Origin: Flavobacteriaceae bacterium
GTDB lineage: Bacteria; Bacteroidota; Bacteroidia; Flavobacteriales; Flavobacteriaceae
Assembly (NCBI GenBank): GCA_008081325.1
Contig: VMCO01000070.1
Coordinates: 1-7,261 of the forward strand
DNA: 7,261 nt
Reading direction: 5' to 3'
Shown here: positions 1 to 5,806 of the stretch, one piece after another
How the letters are laid out: each line of letters opens with the position of its first letter
How positions within the stretch are numbered: position 1 is the stretch's first letter
Made by a program: the position numbers and the translations under genes
The notes under the pieces: generated by a model
Databases searched by the model: none
Told to the model about the DNA's origin: nothing
Seen by the model: only the letters and a program-made list of their open reading frames with translations

Positions 1-804
1 AGGAGATCTAATATTTGGCACTATATGATTGATTATTATCCTAAAATCATGATATCCCAAAACTTTTGCAGCAATAACAAATTGTCTTTCTTTGTATTGC
101 TTTACCTGTCCTCTAACTATTCTAGCAACCTCTACCCACATTGTTAATCCTACGGCAATAAACACCTGCCAAAAACCTTTTCCTAAGGCAAGGGTTATTG
201 CAATGACAAGAAGTAATGTAGGGATAGACCAAGTAACATTAATTAACCACATAATAATTTTGTCAGGAAAACCAGAATAGTAACCAGAAATAGACCCTAA
301 AATAATTCCTATAAACAAAGAAATAAATACAGAAATAAAACCAATAGAAAAAGATATCCTAGAACCTATAATTATGCGACTTAAAACATCCCTACCAAAT
401 TTATCAGTTCCAAAGTAATATTTTTTATCAATTATATCAACAGCATTCAAGTTTATAGTCTTTACTTCATTTTGTAAAGAACCATAAGGGAAATAATGTA
501 TGTCTTGATCCTTAATCTCATATTCTATTATAGGAATCTGATTTATTTGATCTTTATATCCAAAAAAAATAGATTTAAATGAGAACTTTTTGATATCAGC
601 TTGTTTGTAAACTAACATTTGTGTAGAAAATCCAGGTTTTTTTGAATGAATCGAAAGATTCATTGTATTCGCATTTGTAGAATTATCGGGTGCTAATACG
701 TAAGCAAAAACGGAAATAAAAAAAACTAATATTATATAACTTAAACTTATTATTCCTAAAAAGTTTCTCTTAAAATCAAAAAACTTTTTGGCAAGGCTAT
801 ACAT
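1..804 (-). CDS. OppC/DppC-type peptide ABC transporter permease, 3' end cut by window edge
   Basis: Inner-membrane permease subunit of an oligopeptide/dipeptide-type ABC importer; it would pair with an OppB-like permease, a binding protein and ATPases, none of which is in this window. 268 residues are visible and the frame runs off the edge at position 1. TM1 is about residues 17-38. The family signature FGTDKFGRDVLSR at 131-143 precedes further helices at about 150-172, 185-208 and 211-228. The cytoplasmic EAA loop that docks on the ATPase is clear at about 241-264 (FVIAAKVLG, then HIVPN). Roughly 80 C-terminal residues with the last helices should lie outside. Between TM1 and the FGTD motif there are about 90 residues, where E. 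coli OppC/DppC have only a few tens, so this is an enlarged periplasmic loop. I recall such loops in flavobacterial homologues. The ATG at 804 is the first possible start because a TAA lies in frame two codons upstream. The gene starts 10 bases after prc, suggesting co-transcription. The substrate cannot be read from the sequence. Confidence 0.9.
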   Translation of the reverse strand, partial: MYSLAKKFFDFKRNFLGIISLSYIILVFFISVFAYVLAPDNSTNANTMNLSIHSKKPGFSTQMLVYKQADIKKFSFKSIFFGYKDQINQIPIIEYEIKDQDIHYFPYGSLQNEVKTINLNAVDIIDKKYYFGTDKFGRDVLSRIIIGSRISFSIGFISVFISLFIGIILGSISGYYSGFPDKIIMWLINVTWSIPTLLLVIAITLALGKGFWQVFIAVGLTMWVEVARIVRGQVKQYKERQFVIAAKVLGYHDFRIIINHIVPNIRSP

Positions 805-814
805 AACTTAACTG

Positions 815-2926
815 TTAATTTTCAAGATACGAAGATCTTAAATCAGAAAGGACATTCAAAGCTTCGTCGATATAAAAATCTTTATTGAGACTTTTATGCC
901 ATCTACTTCTCTTTAATCCAAGCACAGAGTCATTTTTAATTAAATCCAGTTCATAAGGAAGAGATTTAAAGTTATAGTCCATTGAAAAATCGTTAAGTGC
1001 TTTAAATTTTTCGGTTTTTAATGAGTTTTCGTCCAACTCTAATTTAAATTTATCATAATTTAAATTTATCAACTTATCGTCTCTCACTGATTTAATCCAT
1101 TTAGCATTTTCATCAACTAATTTTAAATATTTGTTATCAGCCATTCTTTTCTTACTTTTCCTAATAGCTTCATCAAAATTAAAGTTACTATCCCATGTAG
1201 CATACTCAACCTGATCAATTTCATCCCATTGTAACGGATTTTCAGAGTCTTTTTCTCCAAAATCTAAATATTTATATCTGTAAGGTACATTAATGTCACT
1301 TTTAACCCCTTCAAGTTGAACAGAACCACCATTTATCCTATAATATTTTTGGGTGGTATACCTAAGTGCCCCAAGATCACCGTTAGTATTTCCTCTAACC
1401 ATTCTGTTAAGAGGGAAAACATTTTGAACCGTTCCTTTACCCCACGTTTGATTACCTCCAATGATAATAGCTCTTTTATAATCCTGCATAGCGGCAGCTA
1501 ATATTTCTGATGCTGAAGCTGATCCTTCATTTACTAAAATAACAAGTGGACCCGTCCACAAAATGGATCTATCTCTATCACTAAGAACCTGTTTTTCTTT
1601 ATCAAAATACTTTACTTGAACAACTGGACCGTTTTTAATAAACATACCTGCCATTTCAACAACAGTTTTTAATGCTCCGCCACCATTATTTCTTAAATCA
1701 ATTACCAAGCCTTGGACACCTTGTTCTTTTAGTCTTTCAATTTCACTTCTTAAATCTTTAGCCGCATCTCTATTGCTCTGGTTATCAAAATCAATATAAA
1801 ACTTTGGAATATTGATTATCCCAAAGGTATTGTTACCCTTTTCAACAATTGAAGATTTTATATATGTTTCTTCTAACAAAACTATATCTCTTTTTACTGA
1901 AACCTCTGAAATTGAACCATCAACTTTTTTAATTGTTAAATGTACTTTTGTACCTTTTTTACCTTTGATTAATTTTACAGCTTCGCTCAGCCTCATATTA
2001 AGTATACTTACAGGCTCCTCTTCATCATCCTGTCTGACTTTTAAAATAGCATCACCCTTCTCTAAAATATTGTCACGCCATGCTGGACCTCCAGAAATAA
2101 CCTCTGTTATCTCTACTTTATCAATCTTTTTTTGTAGCCTTGCCCCAATACCAGCATAATTACCCGACATATCGACATCAAATCTGTCTTTGGACTCCGG
2201 ATCTAGGTATGAGGTATTTGGATCATATTGAGATACAAAAGAATTTATATAAACAGAAAACCAATCAGATCTTTGCATTTCTTCTGAAATGAATCTAAAA
2301 TTTTGATTCATTGTTTCGTTTAAGGCATCACGAGTTTCTTTTTCAATTAAATCTAATTTTCTAAGTTTAAAGTAGGGATCCTCTTCTTGTTTCCTTAAAT
2401 CATCCTCTATTTCATTATGATAATTTTCAATAACATAAATTTTTAAGAGTTTCCTCCACCTGTCGTATAATTCATCTTTCGTTTGTACATAATCCAGCAC
2501 CTCAAAATCACATTCACAGATCTCATCTTTTGAAAAATCAAATGGTTTTGAAAGTATATCGTTAAATATTTTTTCTGACTCTAACATCCTTGAACTGTAT
2601 CTTTCATGTACTAAATCAAAAAAATCTAAGTTTGGATTTTTAAATGCATCGTCAATAGAATGCTTATATTTTGAAAACTCATAGATGTCAGATGCATAAA
2701 AATATCTTTTGTAAGGATCTAGGTTTTCAAGAAAAGTATCAAAAACCTTTTCAGAGAAATCGTCATTTATATCTTTATCAAGATAGTGTGCTTGATCAAG
2801 CACATAAGTTATAAGCTGTATAATTAGACTGTCTTTGTCACTTGCATCAAAGTCCTTTGAAACAAAGCTACAAGAGGCTAAACACATTATAAATGCAATA
2901 AGCGGTGTGAAAAGATTTTTACTCAT
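815..2926 (-). CDS. prc: Tail-specific (C-terminal processing) protease Prc/Tsp, S41A family, predicted lipoprotein
   Basis: Envelope serine protease that degrades or trims proteins from exposed C-terminal tails. The 703-residue length fits full-size Prc/Tsp (E. coli about 680). A lipoprotein signal is visible: a hydrophobic stretch ending in lipobox LASC at 16-19, so Cys19 would be lipidated, whereas E. coli Prc has an ordinary cleaved signal. An N-terminal helical Tsp domain spans about 30-235, with NLDPYKRYF at 68-76. DPNTSYLDP at 235-243 leads into a PDZ domain at about 255-345. The S41 core is at about 365-545: LVIDLRNNGGG at 407-417, the nucleophile in GSASASEI (probably Ser471, by alignment from memory with E. 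coli), and the base in TWGKGTVQ (Lys497). Their spacing is 26, one more than in E. coli. The C-terminal Tsp domain follows, to about 700. All catalytic residues are present. It is divergent from surE and is followed after 10 bases by the ABC permease. A 16-base tandem duplication lies in the C-terminal part. Confidence 0.95.
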   Translation of the reverse strand: MSKNLFTPLIAFIMCLASCSFVSKDFDASDKDSLIIQLITYVLDQAHYLDKDINDDFSEKVFDTFLENLDPYKRYFYASDIYEFSKYKHSIDDAFKNPNLDFFDLVHERYSSRMLESEKIFNDILSKPFDFSKDEICECDFEVLDYVQTKDELYDRWRKLLKIYVIENYHNEIEDDLRKQEEDPYFKLRKLDLIEKETRDALNETMNQNFRFISEEMQRSDWFSVYINSFVSQYDPNTSYLDPESKDRFDVDMSGNYAGIGARLQKKIDKVEITEVISGGPAWRDNILEKGDAILKVRQDDEEEPVSILNMRLSEAVKLIKGKKGTKVHLTIKKVDGSISEVSVKRDIVLLEETYIKSSIVEKGNNTFGIINIPKFYIDFDNQSNRDAAKDLRSEIERLKEQGVQGLVIDLRNNGGGALKTVVEMAGMFIKNGPVVQVKYFDKEKQVLSDRDRSILWTGPLVILVNEGSASASEILAAAMQDYKRAIIIGGNQTWGKGTVQNVFPLNRMVRGNTNGDLGALRYTTQKYYRINGGSVQLEGVKSDINVPYRYKYLDFGEKDSENPLQWDEIDQVEYATWDSNFNFDEAIRKSKKRMADNKYLKLVDENAKWIKSVRDDKLINLNYDKFKLELDENSLKTEKFKALNDFSMDYNFKSLPYELDLIKNDSVLGLKRSRWHKSLNKDFYIDEALNVLSDLRSSYLEN
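1041..1072. repeat. 16-base tandem direct repeat inside prc
   Basis: Two adjacent copies of a 16-base AT-rich unit (AATTTAAATTTATCA plus one base) lie at 1041-1056 and 1057-1072 and differ only in the last base. The unit is not a multiple of three, so the two copies are read in different frames of prc: about residues 619-623 (LINLN) and 624-629 (YDKFKL). Loss or gain of one copy would shift the frame after the catalytic domain and replace about the last 80 residues. It may be chance in AT-rich DNA or an old duplication; no function is shown. Confidence 0.7.
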
Positions 2927-2933
2927 AAGAAAT

Positions 2934-2941
2934 CAAAAATA
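2934..2941 (-). promoter_or_regulatory. prc: Weak candidate -7 element for prc
   Basis: Read on the minus strand the sequence is TATTTTTG, which matches the Bacteroidota TAnnTTTG element. It ends only 7 bases before the prc ATG, so a transcript starting at the usual distance would be nearly leaderless. The nearest upstream TTTG is at a 14-base gap, too short for the usual -33 spacing. It may be a chance match in AT-rich DNA. Confidence 0.2.
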
Positions 2942-3012
2942 ATCAAATTCTAAGCCAAAAAATATGAGCTATTGTATAATTTTTTGTTAAAGTAGTTAAT
3001 TATTTATTTGTG

Positions 3013-3020
3013 TACTTTTG
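3013..3020 (+). promoter_or_regulatory. surE: Candidate Bacteroidota -7 promoter element for surE
   Basis: TACTTTTG matches the Bacteroidota primary-sigma -7 consensus TAnnTTTG exactly and ends 17 bases before the surE ATG, leaving room for a start site near 3025 and a leader of about a dozen bases. The nearest upstream TTTG, at 2983-2986, is 26 bases away instead of about 19-21, so the -33 part is poor. If correct, the element would drive the whole surE-lpxB unit, and it would exclude the upstream TTG at 3008 as the translation start. Confidence 0.4.
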
Positions 3021-3037
3021 TCTTCATATATTTAATT

Positions 3038-3802
3038 ATGAAAAAACCTTTAATTCTTGTTACTAACGATGACGGAATAACTGCTCCTGGTCTAAGAACT
3101 CTCATTCGTGTAATGAATAAAATTGGAGAGGTTGTAGTAGTTGCTCCTGATAGTCCCCAGAGCGGAATGGGTCATGCTATCACTATAAGTGATACCCTAT
3201 ATTCAAAAAAAGAAAAAATAGACGATGGCCCACAAGTTGAATACAGCATTTCTGGAACTCCAGCTGACTGTGTTAAATTTGCTATTAGAGAAGTTTTGGA
3301 CAGAAAACCTGATTTATGTGTTTCAGGCATTAATCATGGAGCAAATTCGTCAATAAACGTCATATATTCTGGAACTATGAGTGCGGCAGTTGAAGCTGGG
3401 ATTGAAGGGATTAAATCAATAGGTTTTTCCCTTTTGGATTACAGTTGGAACGCAAACTTCAAGCCATGTGAAAATTACATAGAAAAAATTTGCCTTAATG
3501 TTCTAAATCAAAGCAAACAGAATTTAATTTTAAACGTAAATTTTCCTTCAAAAGTAAAAACCTTTAAGGGGATTAAGATATGTAAACAAGCCAAAGGTTA
3601 TTGGAAAGACAACTATGACAAAAGAATTAGTCCACTAGGGAAAGAGTATTATTGGTTAACAGGAAGTTTTATTAATCAGGACAAAAGTGAAGAAACAGAT
3701 GAATGGGCACTTGATCATGGATTTGTTTCAGTAGTCCCTATAAGTTATGATATGACTTCCTACTCTGATTTAGAAGAAATAAAAAATTGGAAATTAAGTT
3801 GA
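3038..3802 (+). CDS. surE: 5'/3'-nucleotidase SurE
   Basis: Cytoplasmic metal-dependent phosphatase that dephosphorylates nucleoside monophosphates, and in some species short polyphosphate; it is linked to stress and stationary-phase survival in E. coli. The product is 254 residues, normal for the family. The N-terminal Rossmann-like core carries the metal site: TNDDG at 9-13 (Asp11, Asp12), Ser42 in APDSPQSGMG (36-45), and the asparagines of SGINHGAN at 96-103. YSGTMSAAVEA at 110-120 is the next family block, and SGTPADCV at 72-79 is also typical. The C-terminal part, about 180-250, is the swapped dimerisation region, ending after DHGFVSVVPIS. ATG at 3038 is chosen because MKKPLILVTNDDG aligns with SurE N-termini; a TTG at 3008 would add ten unlikely residues and overlap the candidate promoter. 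It is the first gene of a tight unit with the small membrane gene and lpxB; the next gene starts inside its stop codon. Confidence 0.96.
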   Translation: MKKPLILVTNDDGITAPGLRTLIRVMNKIGEVVVVAPDSPQSGMGHAITISDTLYSKKEKIDDGPQVEYSISGTPADCVKFAIREVLDRKPDLCVSGINHGANSSINVIYSGTMSAAVEAGIEGIKSIGFSLLDYSWNANFKPCENYIEKICLNVLNQSKQNLILNVNFPSKVKTFKGIKICKQAKGYWKDNYDKRISPLGKEYYWLTGSFINQDKSEETDEWALDHGFVSVVPISYDMTSYSDLEEIKNWKLS

Positions 3803-4092
3803 ATAAAAAAGAGTTTTTGGTCGGGTTATTTAGTGGTTTTCTTGCTAATACTGTTGGAGCTATCCTAACTGTAGTTTTATTATTTCAAGAAGTTAAAATT
3901 TCAAATATTTCTAAAATAATCTCAGATTCTATATCTGATAATTATATAACAAAACTTATTAGTCTAGGTGCTATAATCAACTTGTTTGTTTTTTTTGTTT
4001 TTTTAAAATATAATTACGATGAAAGAGCTCGAGGCGTTCTTGTTGCTACTTTTATCATGGCAATATTAACCATTTACATAAACAACTTTTAG
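3799..4092 (+). CDS. Small three-helix membrane protein of unknown function between surE and lpxB
   Basis: I cannot assign a function. The product is 97 residues with three hydrophobic segments: about 5-29, 51-70 and 78-95. Between the first two lies a short polar stretch (KISNISKIISDSIS). The loop before the last helix carries YNYDERARGVL at 71-81, a motif I recall in flavobacterial proteins at the same place; this memory is unverified. No ATG occurs before the last helix, so a non-ATG start is required. TTG at 3799 is preferred because it forms a four-base TTGA overlap with the surE stop, typical of coupled translation, and gives an MNKKEF start. An in-frame TTG at 3787 is possible and would add four residues. 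Its stop (TAG, 4090-4092) shares one base with the lpxB GTG. Position inside a lipid A gene unit suggests an inner-membrane envelope role, but that is guilt by association. Confidence 0.8.
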   Translation: MNKKEFLVGLFSGFLANTVGAILTVVLLFQEVKISNISKIISDSISDNYITKLISLGAIINLFVFFVFLKYNYDERARGVLVATFIMAILTIYINNF

Positions 4093-5198
4093 TGAAATAC
4101 TATATTATAGCTGGAGAAGCGTCAGGTGACTTACATGGTTCCAATCTTATCAAAGAAATAAAAAAATTAGATAAGAACTCAGAATTTAGATGCTGGGGTG
4201 GAGATTTAATTAAAGCAGAGTCAGGAAATCTTGTAAAGCATTATAAAGATTACTCTTATATGGGTTTCCTAGAAGTTTTTAAAAACTTAATTAAAATTTT
4301 AGGGAATATATCAAAATGTAAGAAGGATATCATGAATTATAGTCCAGATGCAATAATTTATGTTGATTTTCCTGGTTTTAATATGAGAATAGCAAAGTGG
4401 GCAAAATCTAAAAAATTTAAAAATCACTTTTATATTTCTCCGCAAATATGGGCATGGAAAGAAAGCAGAATCAAAACAATCAGAAAAGTTATTGACCAAA
4501 TGTTTGTTATCCTTCCTTTTGAGGAAGATTATTACAAAAATTTAAAATACGAAGTTTTTTATGTTGGACATCCCCTACTTGATGTTTTAAAAAAGAAAGA
4601 AAGAGAAAATCAAAAAAGAGAAAAACTAATTGCATTACTTCCGGGAAGTAGAGATCAGGAAATAAGTAAAATATTACCAGAAATGCTGACAGTTGTCAAG
4701 GATTTTAAAGATTACAAATTCATTATATGTGCAGCACCCTCAAAAAACAAACATTTTTACGAAAAATATATAGAAAAAATTGATGCCCGTAACATTGAAA
4801 TAGCTGAAAACCAAACTTATGATATTCTTAAAAAATCCTCTGCAGCTTTGGTAACTTCTGGAACAGCTACTCTAGAAACAGCATTAATTAAAACACCTCA
4901 GGTTGTTTGTTATAAATCGAGTTGGGTTTCATTTCAAATTGGAAAATATTTACTAAAAAATTTAAAATTTATTTCTCTTGTAAATTTAATTTTAGGCAAG
5001 TCAGCCATTACTGAATTAATTCAAGGAGAATTAAATTACAAGAACATTAAAGAAGAACTCAAAATTATTCTTAATGAAGATGGTAGAAAAAAAGTGTTAA
5101 ATTTTTACAAGGATTTAGAAAATCTATTAAACAAGGAGGGTGCGAGCAAAGAAACTGCTAAAAAAATAATAAATTATCATTTAGAGTCAAACTCGTAA
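4092..5198 (+). CDS. lpxB: Lipid-A-disaccharide synthase LpxB
   Basis: GT19 glycosyltransferase that joins UDP-2,3-diacylglucosamine and lipid X (2,3-diacylglucosamine 1-phosphate) into the lipid A disaccharide on the cytoplasmic face of the inner membrane. The 368 residues match the usual size (E. coli 382), so it appears complete. Motifs in order are GEASGDLHG at 8-16, VDFPGFNMR at 91-99 (Asp92 matches a residue important in E. coli LpxB), ISPQIWAW at 115-122, VGHPLLD at 158-164, LLPGSRDQEI at 182-191 (with the conserved Arg187), SGTATLE at 256-262 and the C-terminal NLILGK...ELIQ block at 298-311. The start is GTG at 4092, because GEASGD must lie near the N-terminus and the first in-frame ATG is codon 57. 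The start shares one base with the preceding stop, so translation is probably coupled. Its last 22 bases overlap the oppositely oriented thioredoxin-like gene. The other lpx genes are not nearby. Confidence 0.96.
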   Translation: MKYYIIAGEASGDLHGSNLIKEIKKLDKNSEFRCWGGDLIKAESGNLVKHYKDYSYMGFLEVFKNLIKILGNISKCKKDIMNYSPDAIIYVDFPGFNMRIAKWAKSKKFKNHFYISPQIWAWKESRIKTIRKVIDQMFVILPFEEDYYKNLKYEVFYVGHPLLDVLKKKERENQKREKLIALLPGSRDQEISKILPEMLTVVKDFKDYKFIICAAPSKNKHFYEKYIEKIDARNIEIAENQTYDILKKSSAALVTSGTATLETALIKTPQVVCYKSSWVSFQIGKYLLKNLKFISLVNLILGKSAITELIQGELNYKNIKEELKIILNEDGRKKVLNFYKDLENLLNKEGASKETAKKIINYHLESNS

Positions 5199-5731
5199 AC
5201 AAATGATTCAAAGAATTTGTTGAAATCTTCTTGGGATTGATAATTCTTATAATTTTCATCGGTAAATAGTTTTAAATAAACTTCTAATTGTTTTGGGGTT
5301 TTATAACCTCTTAACTTATGTAATAAATTAGAAGATTTATCCAAAAAAACAATTGTTGGGAAAGCCTGAATTCTAAATGCCTGACTTAACTGATGACTAC
5401 TATTTCTTCGATTAGCCCTAGCTGGATCATAATTTGGATTCTCGAATGTATAACCTTTAAAATTTACAACATCATTTCCTTCAGCATTAAATTTGACAGC
5501 ATAAAAATTTTCATTTATATAATTTGCTACATCTTTATTGGCAAATGTATTTCTATCTAACAACTTACAAGGTCCGCACCAATTAGTGTACATGTCGATA
5601 ATTATATTTCTAGGGGCAGCTTCTTGCAAGTATACTGCATCCTCTAGTGATATCCACTTTATTTCTTGAGATAAAGAACTTGAGGAAAATGAAAAAATTA
5701 GTATAAAGATTATATAATTAAAATATCTCAT
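5177..5731 (-). CDS. Secreted thioredoxin-fold protein with CGPC motif
   Basis: Thiol-disulfide protein of the thioredoxin-like superfamily (Thioredoxin_7/SoxW-like), expected to work outside the cytoplasm. Of 184 residues, 1-21 form a signal peptide with probable cleavage after SLS and before QEIKW. The active site is WCGPCK at 51-56, preceded by the strand IIIDMYTN, and the cis-proline is Pro125 in AFPTIVFLD. Between about 84 and 119 there is an insertion rich in Asn, Arg and aromatic residues (around FENPNYDPARANRRN) not found in classical thioredoxin; I recall this layout from Bacteroidota homologues. The C-terminal 155-184 region is polar and charged. It may reduce or form disulfides of envelope proteins, but direction and partners cannot be read from sequence. 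It lies 75 bases downstream of the POT transporter on the same strand and overlaps lpxB tail to tail by 22 bases. The start is ATG at 5731, the only one ahead of the signal peptide. Confidence 0.9.
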   Translation of the reverse strand: MRYFNYIIFILIFSFSSSSLSQEIKWISLEDAVYLQEAAPRNIIIDMYTNWCGPCKLLDRNTFANKDVANYINENFYAVKFNAEGNDVVNFKGYTFENPNYDPARANRRNSSHQLSQAFRIQAFPTIVFLDKSSNLLHKLRGYKTPKQLEVYLKLFTDENYKNYQSQEDFNKFFESFVYEFDSK

Positions 5732-5748
5732 AAATAAATAATATTTGA

Positions 5749-5756
5749 CAAAAATA
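5749..5756 (-). promoter_or_regulatory. Candidate -7 promoter element for the thioredoxin-like gene
   Basis: Read on the minus strand the sequence is TATTTTTG, an exact match to TAnnTTTG, ending 17 bases before the ATG at 5731, the same distance as the candidate ahead of surE. No TTTG is visible at the -33 position. If real, the thioredoxin-like gene has its own promoter besides any read-through from the transporter. A chance match is quite possible in this AT-rich gap, where I see no terminator. Confidence 0.3.
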
Positions 5757-5806
5757 AGAAAAGATATCAGATTTAAATTTGTATAATTTATATAAATATT
5801 TAACCT

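Larger units (their letters stand above)
2927..3037. promoter_or_regulatory. Divergent promoter region between prc and surE
   Basis: This 111-base AT-rich gap separates two genes that start in opposite directions, so promoters for both the prc-permease unit and the surE-lpxB unit should lie here or overlap its edges. It holds no convincing open frame, no strong inverted repeat and no GC-rich hairpin. Candidate Bacteroidota -7 elements on each strand are listed separately. I see no recognisable operator. Confidence 0.55.

Noticed and set aside
92..280. 62-codon plus-strand open frame near the left edge
   Set aside because: It is antisense to the clear EAA-loop and membrane region of the ABC permease.
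645..664. Perfect 8-base inverted repeat with a four-base loop
   Set aside because: It lies within the permease coding region, is not followed by a T run on the coding strand, and about one such match is unsurprising in 7 kb of AT-rich DNA.
1812..2159. 115-codon plus-strand open frame opposite prc
   Set aside because: The minus-strand frame encodes the conserved PDZ and start of the S41 domain of Prc; the opposite frame has no recognisable protein features.
2975..2980. TATAAT hexamer upstream of surE
   Set aside because: Bacteroidota primary promoters use a different -7 element, there is no good -35 partner, and such hexamers are common by chance here.
3008..3037. TTG start that would extend SurE by ten residues
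   Set aside because: SurE proteins begin directly before the first beta strand and TNDDG motif, and the extension overlaps the candidate promoter.
4311..4499. 62-codon minus-strand open frame inside lpxB
   Set aside because: It is antisense to conserved LpxB sequence (VDFPGF and SPQIWAW blocks) and has no independent support.
5198..5221. 7-base inverted repeat just after the lpxB stop, considered as a terminator
   Set aside because: The stem is AT-rich with a 10-base loop, has no T run after it, and lies inside the thioredoxin-like coding sequence.
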